DNA of 64,000 nucleotides from an uncultured Bacteroidales bacterium (GCA_900316965.1 ONEY01000001.1:224565-288564), one strand, 5' to 3'; positions 25,456 to 34,193 are shown, counted from the stretch's first letter. The notes: generated from the sequence alone by a model not told the origin. Translations and numbers: made by a program.

Positions 25456-26760
25456 TTAAATCATCTGTTTCAGCAAGTCTTGTCCTATGTCGTGGCGATA
25501 GTAGCGGCCACGCCATTTTATCTGTTCTGCTGCCTGCAGGCTGCGCAACAATGCTGTCGGCAGGCTGTTGTCTAGCGAAGTTACGCACAACACACGCCCT
25601 CCATTGGTGACAAGGCCTCCTTTGTTGTTTAGTTTGGTGCCAGCATGGAAAACAATGCTACCTTTAACATTTTCTATTCCTTTTATGGTGTCACCCTTGC
25701 GGTATTCGCCAGGATAGCCCTCAGCGGTGAGCATAACGCAAGCTGCTGTGCGGTCGTCGATTTCGAGATTAGTGAGGTTTAGTGTGCCTTGCCAGGTGCG
25801 CTCGAACAGCTCTACAATGTCGCTTTTGATACGAGGAAACACCGATTCGGTCTCAGGATCGCCCATGCGGACATTGTATTCTATCACATAGGGGTCTTTC
25901 GTTCCGTCCTCAGCGTCTACAGCCATAAGGCCAACGAAAACAAACCCATTGTAGCGTAGTCCTTCTTTCTGAAGTCCTTTTATGGTGGGAGCTACAATGT
26001 CGTGTTCCACCTTTTGCATAAATGTTTTGTCGGCAAAGGGCACGGGACTAATAGAGCCCATGCCACCGGTGTTAAGGCCTGTGTCGCCCTCACCAATACG
26101 TTTGTAGTCTTTGGCCGAAGGAAGTATTTTGTAGTGCTTCCCATCGGTGAGAACAAAGACAGAGAGCTCAATACCCGACAGATACTGTTCTATCACCACA
26201 CTGCTTGATGCTTTGCCGAATTTCTCCTCTTTCAGCATTAGGCATAGTTCGTGTTTGGCTTCCTCAAGGTTGTCAAGGATAAGAACCCCTTTCCCTGCGG
26301 CAAGTCCGTCGGCCTTTAGTACGTAGGGTGCTTTCATCTCGTTGAGGAAATTCAGACCCTCGTTGAGGGTTTCACGAGTAAAAGTGCGGTAAGCTGCTGT
26401 GGGAATGTTGTGACGCTGCATAAACTGTTTGGCGAAGTCTTTGCTGCCTTCCAATTGTGCCGCGGCTGCCGAAGGTCCAATAATCATGACATTCTTCAGC
26501 TTCTCGTTGTTGGCAAAATAGTCGACAATGCCGCCAACGAGAGGTGCCTCAGGACCAACAACGACCATATTGACGTTGTTGCTGATAACAAAGCGACCTA
26601 TGCCGCTAAAATCATCAACTTTTAGGTCTACATTCGTTCCACATTCTGCTGTCCCTGCGTTGCCAGGGGCTATGAAAAGCTGTTGACATTGCTTGCTTTC
26701 TACTATTTTGGCGGCAATTGCATGTTCACGACCGCCAGAGCCTAAGAGAAGTATTTTCAT
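25456..26760 (-). CDS. purD: Phosphoribosylamine-glycine ligase
   Basis: Second step of purine synthesis, ATP-grasp family. The 434-residue protein shows LLLGSGGREHAIA at the N-terminus, FIAPGNAGTA, VVGPEAPLVGG, GSKDFAKQFM, APYVLKADGLAAGKGV (ATP-binding loop), and VIEYNVRMGDPETE with the metal ligands (N and E). One oddity is NVRMGDPE, where most relatives have NxRFGDPE. It is transcribed alone from the promoter at 26796-26829. Confidence 0.97.
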   Translation of the reverse strand: MKILLLGSGGREHAIAAKIVESKQCQQLFIAPGNAGTAECGTNVDLKVDDFSGIGRFVISNNVNMVVVGPEAPLVGGIVDYFANNEKLKNVMIIGPSAAAAQLEGSKDFAKQFMQRHNIPTAAYRTFTRETLNEGLNFLNEMKAPYVLKADGLAAGKGVLILDNLEEAKHELCLMLKEEKFGKASSSVVIEQYLSGIELSVFVLTDGKHYKILPSAKDYKRIGEGDTGLNTGGMGSISPVPFADKTFMQKVEHDIVAPTIKGLQKEGLRYNGFVFVGLMAVDAEDGTKDPYVIEYNVRMGDPETESVFPRIKSDIVELFERTWQGTLNLTNLEIDDRTAACVMLTAEGYPGEYRKGDTIKGIENVKGSIVFHAGTKLNNKGGLVTNGGRVLCVTSLDNSLPTALLRSLQAAEQIKWRGRYYRHDIGQDLLKQMI

Positions 26761-26795
26761 TAATTATTGTAGTTTGAGGGGTTTGAAAAACTTTG

Positions 26796-26829
26796 CAAAG
26801 TTACACATTTTTTCTGAGATAGACGCAAA
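26796..26829 (-). promoter_or_regulatory. Promoter of purD
   Basis: On the minus strand TAACTTTG (26796-26803) is a good -7 element and TTTG (26826-26829) a -33 element 22 bases upstream, slightly longer than the usual spacing. The purD ATG lies about 36 bases downstream. Confidence 0.6.
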
Positions 26830-27127
26830 CATAAGGTTTGGAAATGTTCTATAAAATAAAAATAATGATTCTTAATGGAGATTGATGATGTTGAATGTCT
26901 CTTTTCTAATTCATTAGTGTCTTGTGCAATTGATCCAAGCCACAATCAATCAAATAACTCTTGAGGCATCATACAGCAAAGCTCTTTGGAATAATCACCA
27001 ATCTGTCTTTTCCGAATTCTATTGAATGACTTGAATGCCATCTATGTTGCTGTGCTTCAAATGGTGGAAAGAGGTTGCGATTGTTTTGTGACGCAGCTGT
27101 CGCTTTTTTTATTTAGTCACATTCAAG
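26830..27127. other. Intergenic region upstream of purD
   Basis: About 300 bases between the purD promoter and the PAP2 gene end. It has scattered short frames without coding character on either strand, and I see no repeat, RNA gene or terminator with a T-run. Confidence 0.5.
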
Positions 27128-27775
27128 TCAAAACCTTAGAGTGATAGGCGGAATAAGTATTTTGGCAGGTGGTATATCAGCTTCGTCGCATATTTTCTGT
27201 GACAGCCAATAACCGGCAAATCCCGACAAGACTCCCACCGCCATACCAGTAAGTACATCAGAGGGATAGTGTACGCCGAGATACAGTCTCGAAAAGGCAA
27301 CTCCGCTGGCCCACAGCATCGAGGGGGCTACAACGTACCATTTTCTGCAACTTAGGCTCAGCGAAGTGGCTGTGGCAAATGTCAGCGAGGTATGGCCCGA
27401 CGGGAATGAATATCCGATAGTGGTTTTTACCGGTGTTAGCGTCATGCTGTGTGTGATATAAGGCCGAGGGCGGCGGATGGCGTATTTGAGTGCCTCTGTG
27501 ACGGTGAAAGCAGTCAAAAAAGAGATACCTGTGGCTGTGCCGATATATACAAGCTGCTGATTGTCTGCCAATGCGCCCGACACAAGTAAACCCGCAGGCA
27601 CACATGGTGCCAGAATCAAGCTGTTTGACGTCCATTCCATCACCTTGCTCATGGCGGGTGTGCGTTGTTGCTGCAGATTCCACAGTATGTCGTAGTCTAT
27701 GCCTTGTGCTTCTGTTTTTATACAAGGCAAGGTCGCAAGGAATAGTAGCAATATGGTAAGCCTTTTCTGTATCAT
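27128..27775 (-). CDS. PAP2-family membrane phosphatase with signal peptide
   Basis: A 215-residue integral membrane phosphatase. A signal segment ends near TEAQ (about 24). The three PAP2 motifs are present: KYAIRRPRP (KxxxxxxRP), GYSFPSGHTSLT (PSGH, catalytic His), and SRLYLGVHYPSDVLTG (SRxxxxxHxxxD). Four to five hydrophobic helices surround them. Likely substrates are lipid phosphates such as undecaprenyl pyrophosphate or phosphatidate. It follows the ABC ATPase gene by 13 bases, so it belongs to the same transcript. Confidence 0.9.
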   Translation of the reverse strand: MIQKRLTILLLFLATLPCIKTEAQGIDYDILWNLQQQRTPAMSKVMEWTSNSLILAPCVPAGLLVSGALADNQQLVYIGTATGISFLTAFTVTEALKYAIRRPRPYITHSMTLTPVKTTIGYSFPSGHTSLTFATATSLSLSCRKWYVVAPSMLWASGVAFSRLYLGVHYPSDVLTGMAVGVLSGFAGYWLSQKICDEADIPPAKILIPPITLRF

Positions 27776-27788
27776 TTATTTTAGGAGG

Positions 27789-28541
27789 TCATCTTTCGAA
27801 TTTTAGGTAGCCATCGATATTTTTTGCCTGTACGCCGAAGGCGGTAAGTATGCGGTCGTGGTTAAGAGCCTCGGTTGTAGGACCTTGAAATAGGAGTGAG
27901 CGGTCATAAAGCAGCACGGAGTCGGGGCAGTAGTGCAGCGCCAGGTTTAGGTCGTGAACCACAATAAGGATGGTCTTATGCTCGTTGTGGTTGATGTCGC
28001 GTAGCAGTTCCATGATCTCGAATTGGTGGGCTATATCGAGGTTCGATGTGGGTTCGTCGAGCAAGAGTATGGGTGTCTGCTGTGCTAATGCGCGCGCTAT
28101 CATCACACGCTGCAGTTCGCCGCCGCTCATCTGGCTGGGCATAGCAAGGCGCAGATGCCATGTGTTGGTCTGTTTCATGCATTTCTCTACTATGTCCCAG
28201 TCTTGTTGCGATTCGTTTTGTAGGTGCCGTTGATAGGGGTTGCGTCCCATAAGCACAGTCTCAAAAGCCGAAAACTCTATGTCAAAGGCTGGGCGTTGGG
28301 GCACCAAAGCTATTTGTCGCGCCAGCATGCGGGCACCATAGTCTTGCACATTGCGGTTGTTGATGGCGATTTGGCCTTTTTCTACTGGCAACAGGTTGGA
28401 GATGCAGCGCAGCAGCGTTGTCTTTCCGCATCCGTTCGGGCCAAGGATGGCATGAAATGTGCCGGCTTCGATAGTCATGGAGATATCGTGCAGAATCTCT
28501 TTGCTGCCGAAAGAGTAGGAGAGATGCGAGATATTTATCAT
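27789..28541 (-). CDS. ABC importer ATPase, iron-chelate/cobalamin type
   Basis: A 250-residue ATPase of the FecE/BtuD class: Walker A LGPNGCGKTTLL, Q-loop LVPQRPAFD, signature MSGGELQRVMIARAL, Walker B ILLLDEPTSNLD, switch His in IVVHDLN. The start is the ATG at 28541, which overlaps the permease stop by 4 bases; an upstream Met at 28658 would overlap the permease gene deeply. With the FecCD permease it should form an importer for a siderophore, haem or corrinoid. No substrate-binding protein or receptor is adjacent. Confidence 0.92.
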   Translation of the reverse strand: MINISHLSYSFGSKEILHDISMTIEAGTFHAILGPNGCGKTTLLRCISNLLPVEKGQIAINNRNVQDYGARMLARQIALVPQRPAFDIEFSAFETVLMGRNPYQRHLQNESQQDWDIVEKCMKQTNTWHLRLAMPSQMSGGELQRVMIARALAQQTPILLLDEPTSNLDIAHQFEIMELLRDINHNEHKTILIVVHDLNLALHYCPDSVLLYDRSLLFQGPTTEALNHDRILTAFGVQAKNIDGYLKFER

Positions 28542-29503
28542 ATTTTGCGCTTCGATTTGTAGAGAAGATAGATGAACATAGGTGCGCCTATAAGAGAGGT
28601 CAAACTGCCTACTGGCAGCTCGTTGGGAGGTATCATTGTCCGCGCGGCGGTGTCGCAAAGCAGCAGAAAGATGGCTCCGACAAAGATAGAATATGGTACA
28701 AGGTGTCTATTGTCGTTGCCGCACACTATCCTGACGCAATGTGGCACAACGAGCCCCACAAATCCTATCACACCGCATGCCGACACGCAAAATGCCACCA
28801 TTAGTGTGGTGAAGAATAGCAGGCGACGACGTACTTTCTCCACTTCCACACCCAGGCTTTGTGCCGTTTCGCTGCCGGTCAGCAGCAAGTTCAAGTCTCG
28901 GCTGTGGTATATCGCTATTACAATTCCGATTATGGCTATGGGCAGCAGTATCCATACATCAAGCCATGATGACGACGCAAAACTGCCCATGGTCCAAAAA
29001 ATAATACTCTCCATCTTGTCGTGGTGAAGTGCCATAAGGAGCGAAATGACAGCAGTGATAAGGAACGTTAGGCACACGCCTGTAAGAAGCAATGTGGTGA
29101 CATGCATACGGTTGCCTATTCCGGCAATCTTGAAAATAATCACAATGGTCAGCAGCGCCGTAGCCAAAGCCATACCCCCAACACCCCACAGATGGGCCTC
29201 AAGACCAAGCAGAATGGCTATTGCCGCGCCTAGCGATGCTCCCGACGATATGCCCAAAACGTATGGGTCGGTCAAAGGATTGCGAAACACAGATTGGTAT
29301 GTGACTCCGCATACCGACAGCGAGGCACCTACTATTACGCTAAGTACTACGCGAGGCAAACGCAGGTTCCAAAAAATGGGCGATTCTGTGAGACTATGTA
29401 TATCGAATCGCACAATTCCCACAACCGAACACAGAGCCATAACCAGCAGTGTTATCACCCCCATTATTGTGCAGACTATCAGTGTGTGACGACGGTTTTT
29501 CAT
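28538..29503 (-). CDS. FecCD-family ABC importer permease
   Basis: A 321-residue inner-membrane protein with nine to ten helices. Family motifs are NLRLPRVVLSVIVGASLSVCG (as LRLPRV and VGASL), QSVFRNPLTDPYVLGISSGASLGA (as NPLTDPYVLG), LLLTGSETAQSLG, and VGLVVPHCVRIVCGNDNR, the ATPase contact. I chose the ATG at 29503; an earlier Met at 29542 overlaps the upstream radical SAM gene. The same operon carries the ATPase and a PAP2 phosphatase. Confidence 0.9.
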   Translation of the reverse strand: MKNRRHTLIVCTIMGVITLLVMALCSVVGIVRFDIHSLTESPIFWNLRLPRVVLSVIVGASLSVCGVTYQSVFRNPLTDPYVLGISSGASLGAAIAILLGLEAHLWGVGGMALATALLTIVIIFKIAGIGNRMHVTTLLLTGVCLTFLITAVISLLMALHHDKMESIIFWTMGSFASSSWLDVWILLPIAIIGIVIAIYHSRDLNLLLTGSETAQSLGVEVEKVRRRLLFFTTLMVAFCVSACGVIGFVGLVVPHCVRIVCGNDNRHLVPYSIFVGAIFLLLCDTAARTMIPPNELPVGSLTSLIGAPMFIYLLYKSKRKI

Positions 29504-29520
29504 GTTTTGTTGCGTTAGTG

Positions 29521-30510
29521 TTATTCTGTCGACAATGCCCATTGGCTATTGTTGTTCAGCTTGTATCCTTGCCACGTTCCTCGTCGCTCAAGGGCTTTTT
29601 CTATCATTGGAGGTATCTCTTCGTTGCGAATAAGACGGCCGTCTTCGCGGCGCCAGCTATACTCAGGCAGCGCCTGATAGCGGGGTGGCACCTCGCCGGC
29701 AAAACGCTCCATCATAATGTCGGGCCGTAGCCGCTCCATGATGTCGCATACCAGCTCCACATATTCCTCCATAGCAAAAGGTCTGAATGTCGTCTCTTTC
29801 TTGGCAATGCTGTCAGCGAGAGGTGTGTCGACTATTATTTGAAGTTGATGTAATTTTAAAGAGTTGATAGGTAGTGTGTTGATGATAGATGTTTGGTCTA
29901 CTATTCTCTGCCTGCTTTCCCACGGAAAGCCTAGCACAAGGTGCGCCCCGCAGTGTATACCCCGCTGGGATGTGAGGTTTATCGCTTGTCGTGTGGCGGC
30001 AAAGTCGTGACCCCTGTTTATCTTGCGTAGAGTGTCGTCATAGCAGCTTTCAATGCCATATTCTACCGAAACAAAACGGCGTCCCCCCTCATTGTCTCTT
30101 TGTAGCGAGGCGATGTAATCCAGCTTCTCCTCGTCCACACAGTCGGGTCGTGTGCCTATGACAATACCTCCCACTTTGGGGTGGCTCAACGCCTCGCTGT
30201 ATAGTCGTTTCAAGGTCTCCAAGCTCGCGTTGGTGTTCGAGTAGGGCTGGAAATAAGCCAGGTATATTGATGCTTTCCTATAGCGCCGCTCATGAAACTC
30301 AATCCCCTCGTCTATTTGTTGTGTAATGCTCTTCTGTGGCGAGCAGTATGAGGGATTGAACGCCTTGTTGTTGCAGAAAGTGCAGCCTCCCTTGGTGCGG
30401 TCATCGCTGCGGTTGGGACAGCTGAAGCCGGCGTCAATCGAGAGCTTTTGCAGGCGTGAGCCCCAAGCTTGTTTCAGATAAGCGGCATAAGAATTATATC
30501 GGCAGCGCAT
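29521..30510 (-). CDS. YhcC-type radical SAM protein
   Basis: A 329-residue radical SAM protein of the TIGR01212/YhcC group. Cluster cysteines are Cys31, Cys43 and Cys46 (FSCPNR...GGCTFCNNKAF), the C-x11-C-x2-C spacing of this group and not the common C-x3-C-x2-C. SIYLAYFQPYSNT and VEYGIESCYDDTLRKINRGHD are other family blocks. YhcC-type proteins are linked to tRNA modification in some bacteria, but the function here is not established. It precedes the ABC permease by 17 bases. Confidence 0.88.
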   Translation of the reverse strand: MRCRYNSYAAYLKQAWGSRLQKLSIDAGFSCPNRSDDRTKGGCTFCNNKAFNPSYCSPQKSITQQIDEGIEFHERRYRKASIYLAYFQPYSNTNASLETLKRLYSEALSHPKVGGIVIGTRPDCVDEEKLDYIASLQRDNEGGRRFVSVEYGIESCYDDTLRKINRGHDFAATRQAINLTSQRGIHCGAHLVLGFPWESRQRIVDQTSIINTLPINSLKLHQLQIIVDTPLADSIAKKETTFRPFAMEEYVELVCDIMERLRPDIMMERFAGEVPPRYQALPEYSWRREDGRLIRNEEIPPMIEKALERRGTWQGYKLNNNSQWALSTE

Positions 30511-30539
30511 GCAAAGAGAATGGTCTTTAATAGTAGTTC

Positions 30540-30561
30540 GATAGTACTTAGATAGTACCTA
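30540..30561. repeat. Short tandem repeat GATAGTAC(T/C)TA
   Basis: GATAGTACTTA at 30540-30550 is followed directly by GATAGTACCTA at 30551-30561, between the LutA-like and YhcC genes. The 15-base GTACTTAGATAGTAC contained here also occurs at 9396-9410 inside the deacylase gene. Confidence 0.6.
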
Positions 30562-30570
30562 GACATTTTT

Positions 30571-31341
30571 TTATTGTTGTGTCCCCTTGTCGCTCCACAG
30601 CACATCGGCGATGTAAAGGCATTTGAGAGGAATGTCCCTTTTGTCTATGTACGATTGCAGATGGAAAAGGCATGAAGGCTCGGTCGACACTATATATTCT
30701 GCGTTCATAGACAGAGCGTGGTCAATCTTTCGTTTCGCAAGGCTGTCGGATATTGGAGTGAACTCGTTAGCGAAATTGCCACCATAGCCGCAGCACACAT
30801 CAGCCTGAGCCATATCCATCAGCTTCAGCCCTTGCACCGACGATAGCAGTTTGCGTGGTTCCTCCTTCAGCCCCACAACGTCGGGATGCGCCACGCAGCG
30901 ATAGTTGCGTATAGTGGTGCAATGGTCAAGGTATGCCACAATATGAGGAAATGAGGCTGTGGGCGAATAGTGTGCCACATTGACAAGGAAATCACTCAAG
31001 TCTAAACATTTGTCTATAAACTGACGATAACTGTTGTGCTTGGTGGTGTTGTGGAACAATTTGCCGAATTGCTGTTGCATATATACCACAGCCGCGCTGC
31101 TTATCGACACCACGAAATGGCAGTCCTCATACATTTCTATCATCTGCTCTCCCAAGCGTTTAGCCGTCTCTCTCTCCCCCAGATGGTACATCTCCATTCC
31201 GCATGATGTCAACTCAGTTGGATAGTAGCATTCCAACCCCATCGACTCCAGAAGCTTTATTGCGTTCCAAGCTGTGACGGGAGAAAACTGGTCAATAGAC
31301 AACGGCACATATAAGCCGACCTTTATTCTGTCTGTTGTCAT
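30571..31341 (-). CDS. LutA/GlpC-like CCG-domain protein with degenerate first CCG motif
   Basis: A 256-residue protein aligned to LutA (YkgE), the CCG-domain subunit of the L-lactate oxidation complex. The second CCG motif is intact: Cys141, Cys183-Cys184 (DVCCGYGGNFA) and Cys224 (EPSCLFH). In the first, the expected Cys of the FxxCxxD block is Leu14 (YVPLSIDQ), the CCG pair is SCG (only Cys47), and the SGSC block is SSAAV, without Cys. Two full clusters are therefore not expected. It is followed after 60 bases by the yhcC-like gene, and is transcribed from a -7 element at 31365. Confidence 0.78.
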   Translation of the reverse strand: MTTDRIKVGLYVPLSIDQFSPVTAWNAIKLLESMGLECYYPTELTSCGMEMYHLGERETAKRLGEQMIEMYEDCHFVVSISSAAVVYMQQQFGKLFHNTTKHNSYRQFIDKCLDLSDFLVNVAHYSPTASFPHIVAYLDHCTTIRNYRCVAHPDVVGLKEEPRKLLSSVQGLKLMDMAQADVCCGYGGNFANEFTPISDSLAKRKIDHALSMNAEYIVSTEPSCLFHLQSYIDKRDIPLKCLYIADVLWSDKGTQQ

Positions 31342-31364
31342 TTTTTTGATTTGTAATTTGATTG

Positions 31365-31372
31365 CAAATTTA
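31365..31372 (-). promoter_or_regulatory. -7 element (TAAATTTG) for the LutA-like operon
   Basis: TAAATTTG on the minus strand, 24 bases before the LutA-like ATG. I see no clear -33 TTTG at the right distance. Confidence 0.55.
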
Positions 31373-31579
31373 CGACAAAAAAATGAAAAAGCCGCTATAA
31401 AACATATCTTTTTGATAATATGATGGTTATTTCGCCTGTTATGATTGAGCGTCGTTTATTTCCCGGCCCCAAAAACCAAATTATCTATTAATGGTTGGCT
31501 CTCCTATCGGCAGCAATGTTTGCGGCATAACCCTATAATAAAGTTTTTGTAGTCTCTCTTTAAAAGTAATAATATGCGG

Positions 31580-31608
31580 TTGCCAATTGTCTTTTTTTCG
31601 TAAATTTG
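31580..31608 (+). promoter_or_regulatory. Promoter of the PrsW-like gene
   Basis: TTG (31580-31582) and TAAATTTG (31601-31608) are separated by 18 bases. The ATG is 66 bases after the -7 element. Confidence 0.6.
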
Positions 31609-31673
31609 CATTTTCAAAAACGCCCAGCTATCATAATAGTGATATCGGTCAAATTGCTTACAATTAAATTGTT

Positions 31674-32561
31674 ATGAATAGTGATATAATAATTCTGGCG
31701 CTTGCTGTCCTTCCCGTGATAGTCTTGGCCATATTCGTATATAAGAAGGACCAATACAACAAAGAGCCTTTCCTTTTGTTGTGCAAGGCATTCTTTTTTG
31801 GTGTGCTTTCGGTTATCCCTGCCTCATTGATAGAGAGCGTTGTAAGCCCTCTTTACAGCATTATGGGTGGAACCGATTTGCCTGTCTTCTTCCAAGGCAT
31901 CTTCACAGGCTTTGTTGTCGCTGGCTGCACCGAGGAAATATGCAAATTGATATTTCTGAAGTGGGCGGTATGGAAATCGCCTCATTTCGATGAGTATTTT
32001 GATGGCATAGTCTATGCCACCTTCGTTTCTCTCGGTTTCGCCGGCATCGAGAACATTATGTATGTCGTTTCCCAAGACAGCTTCGCCGCATCCTTGGCCA
32101 CAGGCTCCATGCGTGCCATCCTTTCGGTGCCCGGGCATTTCTTGTTCGCCGTGGTTATGGGCTACTATTTCGCCTTGGCGCGTTTCAATCCCGAGGAACG
32201 CAAGTCCAATATGTTCAAAGCTTTTCTCTACCCCATGCTGCTTCATGGCACCTACGATTCCCTGCTCATGGTGCCTGAGTATCTCGACAATGATCTGGTC
32301 TTAGGACTCTTCTTCGTTGTTTTCATCTATTTCGACATCAAATTGTGGAAGATAGGAATGCGTAGGCTTAGAGCTCTGCAGGCCTTGAACGAAGAGCAGT
32401 ATCAATCCTCCACCGCCAACGATGCCAGCGATAGCGCCAATTACGGCAACGCAAGCACAGACAATGATAATGCTGGCTACGGCAACAATTCATGGAACAA
32501 CGGCGGCACTTCAAATCAGAATGGTGGAGATCCTTTCAGCGGCTTCAAGTGGGATGTCTGA
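31674..32561 (+). CDS. PrsW-family intramembrane protease
   Basis: A 295-residue membrane protein with about seven helices. The catalytic motif TEEICKLIFLKW (tandem Glu), FDEYFDGIVYA, and later VPGHFLFAVVMGYY and LLHGTYDS (His residues) match the PrsW family of glutamic-type intramembrane proteases, which cleave anti-sigma factors and other membrane proteins. The last 60 residues form an Asn/Ser/Gly-rich, low-complexity cytoplasmic tail (YGNNSWNNGG) that is unusual for the core family. No anti-sigma factor is encoded nearby. Confidence 0.85.
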   Translation: MNSDIIILALAVLPVIVLAIFVYKKDQYNKEPFLLLCKAFFFGVLSVIPASLIESVVSPLYSIMGGTDLPVFFQGIFTGFVVAGCTEEICKLIFLKWAVWKSPHFDEYFDGIVYATFVSLGFAGIENIMYVVSQDSFAASLATGSMRAILSVPGHFLFAVVMGYYFALARFNPEERKSNMFKAFLYPMLLHGTYDSLLMVPEYLDNDLVLGLFFVVFIYFDIKLWKIGMRRLRALQALNEEQYQSSTANDASDSANYGNASTDNDNAGYGNNSWNNGGTSNQNGGDPFSGFKWDV

Positions 32562-32732
32562 TATTCGGTCGCCGCTTTCGCAAGGCTCTCTGAGCCCCTT
32601 ACATCTTGTCTCTTTTTGTTCACTCACACGTTTTTTTAAGCCCGAAAAGCCCTTTTTCTATCTATTCCACAATATCGTTTTTTCTTTAGCTATTCATAGA
32701 TATTGTTGTCAATCAATATGTAAAAATTTTTT

Positions 32733-32763
32733 TTTGGTAGTTTGGAAAATAGTTGTATTTTTG
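32733..32763 (+). promoter_or_regulatory. Promoter of tRNA-Ala
   Basis: TTTG (32733-32736), 19 bases, then TATTTTTG (32756-32763): an exact Bacteroidetes promoter. It starts transcription about 16 bases before the mature tRNA. Confidence 0.8.
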
Positions 32764-32786
32764 CACCCGCTTTCTAGGAAAGAAAT

Positions 32787-32860
<74 letters not shown>

Positions 32861-32864
32861 CAGA

Positions 32865-32890
32865 AAGGGACTCAGACGAGTCCCTTTTTC
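32865..32890 (+). terminator. Terminator after tRNA-Ala
   Basis: AAAGGGACTC (32865-32874) pairs with GAGTCCCTTT (32879-32888) around a 4-base loop, followed by T. It is 4 bases after the tRNA end and lies on the element side of attL. Confidence 0.85.
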
Positions 32891-32984
32891 TTTGTGTAAA
32901 ATCCGTTATTACAGACGTTTATACCTGCTTTCAAGGGTCTTTTGGTGTATCGAAATTGGCCAAAATTTTACCTCGTTTTACCTA

Positions 32985-33006
32985 TTTTTATCACGTTTTT
33001 ATCACG
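32985..33006 (+). repeat. Tandem TTTTTATCACG pair, left end of element
   Basis: Two exact copies of TTTTTATCACG in tandem. Related TATCACG/CGTGATA sites follow at 33099-33104, 33108-33114, 33156-33162 and 33173-33179 on both strands. The same tandem pair recurs at the right end. This is the layout expected of integrase arm-type or excision-factor binding sites. Confidence 0.6.
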
Positions 33007-33233
33007 CAGAACCAATTGTTAGGGATAATAAAATCTGCTGAAAATCAGTATTTATGAAATGATCGATGCTGGCAGGTACCCAAACAGACTAGACAACACG
33101 TGATATTTATCACGCAGAATAATAGTGTAAACATTTATAAATCAAATATTAATAACGTGATAATATCGCTCGCGTGATAGAAATAATTGTTTACAGAACC
33201 GTTATTCCAAAACTTTTTTGTAATTTTGCATCA

Positions 33234-33539
33234 ACTAGAACCCGGCAAGCATTACAGGCAAAGAAGAGCCGTGGATGTAAGTTGGGTAATCCTGAACACC
33301 TGATGGATAAACATGAAGAGGCAATAGAAGCAAGCAACAAGACCAACCGTAAGAAAGCCCATGAGAATCCTAACAACAAGAGGGCTGTGGCTTTGCTCCG
33401 TTCTCTGGTCAAGCAAGGACTATCGCTTCAACAGATGGCAGACACAGTGAACAGTGAAGGATTCCAGACCTCGAAAGGATACAGATTCCAACCTACAACA
33501 GTTCAACGGCTCATCAAACGCTATAACCTCACACACTAA
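33234..33539 (+). pseudogene. C-terminal remnant of a serine recombinase
   Basis: From STRTRQALQAKKSRGCKLG to the end (KGYRFQPTTVQRLIKRYN) the translation matches the linker and C-terminal helix-turn-helix region of small resolvase/invertase-type serine recombinases, where RTxxALxAKKxxGxKLGNP follows the catalytic domain. The catalytic domain, about 130 residues with the nucleophilic Ser, is absent; upstream bases are AT-rich and contain CGTGATA sites. An internal ATG at 33303 could still yield a 78-residue DNA-binding protein. Confidence 0.7.
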
Positions 33540-33737
33540 CCCTATCACCTCGGAGAGCATATAATACTCTCCTACGGACATTACACACTACATATTACAT
33601 TAGCGGGCATATTTACTTGATTTTCACTATATATATTATAGGAGAGTACTAAAAAATGCCCAAGTTATAATAAAAATATGTCACAATGTTTTGCCCGCTC
33701 ATTTTTTCAATCTATTATGCCCAAACACCTTAACACA
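33540..33737. other. Intergenic spacer in element
   Basis: Contains a small hairpin, GGAGAG (33552-33557) with CTCTCC (33567-33572), without a T-run. Otherwise nothing recognised. Confidence 0.4.
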
Positions 33738-33905
33738 ATGACAATAAGATACGAATTTCTAATCACTATGCCGGAATGTTCAGACGGTATGAGGGTGGCG
33801 GTGGATCTGGAGGTAATAAACCAACTTGCAGCCCGCCATAAGATTTCCCGTCTATATCCATCGGCGACAAAAATCAGTTTTATTCGTAGTCATAGAATCA
33901 ATTAA
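33738..33905 (+). CDS. Small hypothetical protein
   Basis: A 55-residue frame starting MTIRYEFLITMPECSDG, with plausible coding character (alternating strand then helix, INQLAARHKISRLYPSATKI). No family recognised. An in-frame ATG at 33678 would give 20 more residues of low-quality sequence. The next small frame begins 7 bases after its stop, so the two may form a unit ended by the terminator at 34165. Confidence 0.4.
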   Translation: MTIRYEFLITMPECSDGMRVAVDLEVINQLAARHKISRLYPSATKISFIRSHRIN

Positions 33906-33912
33906 CAACATT

Positions 33913-34143
33913 GTGGAACCCAATCATTTAATCCTGCTTAACTTCTGTGTTGGCGAGGTTGTAAAGATTAAGCTCACAGAAGAAGAAAAACGAAAAAGCG
34001 AAGAATATGAGGACTTCGAGGAGTTTATCAAAGAACACATAGAAGAGAAATATGAGATACGCCTGAAAGATTGTACTTGGATGACTCTCGAAACCCTCTC
34101 GGAAAGAACCTACAACTTTGAGGAAGGAGGTGAGAATGCCTAA
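33913..34143 (+). CDS. Small acidic hypothetical protein
   Basis: About 76 residues if translation begins at the GTG at 33913; no in-frame ATG precedes the charged core. The centre is a Lys/Glu-rich helix (KLTEEEKRKSEEYEDFEEF) likely to form an amphipathic or coiled helix. It ends 21 bases before a terminator. No family recognised, and the start is uncertain. Confidence 0.4.
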   Translation: MEPNHLILLNFCVGEVVKIKLTEEEKRKSEEYEDFEEFIKEHIEEKYEIRLKDCTWMTLETLSERTYNFEEGGENA

Positions 34144-34164
34144 CTTCGCCGCCAATGACACCCT

Positions 34165-34193
34165 AGGAGACCCATCGTGGTCTCCTTTTTTTT
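34165..34193 (+). terminator. Terminator after the small genes
   Basis: AGGAGACC (34165-34172) pairs with GGTCTCCT (34179-34186) around a 6-base loop, followed by eight T. Confidence 0.85.
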
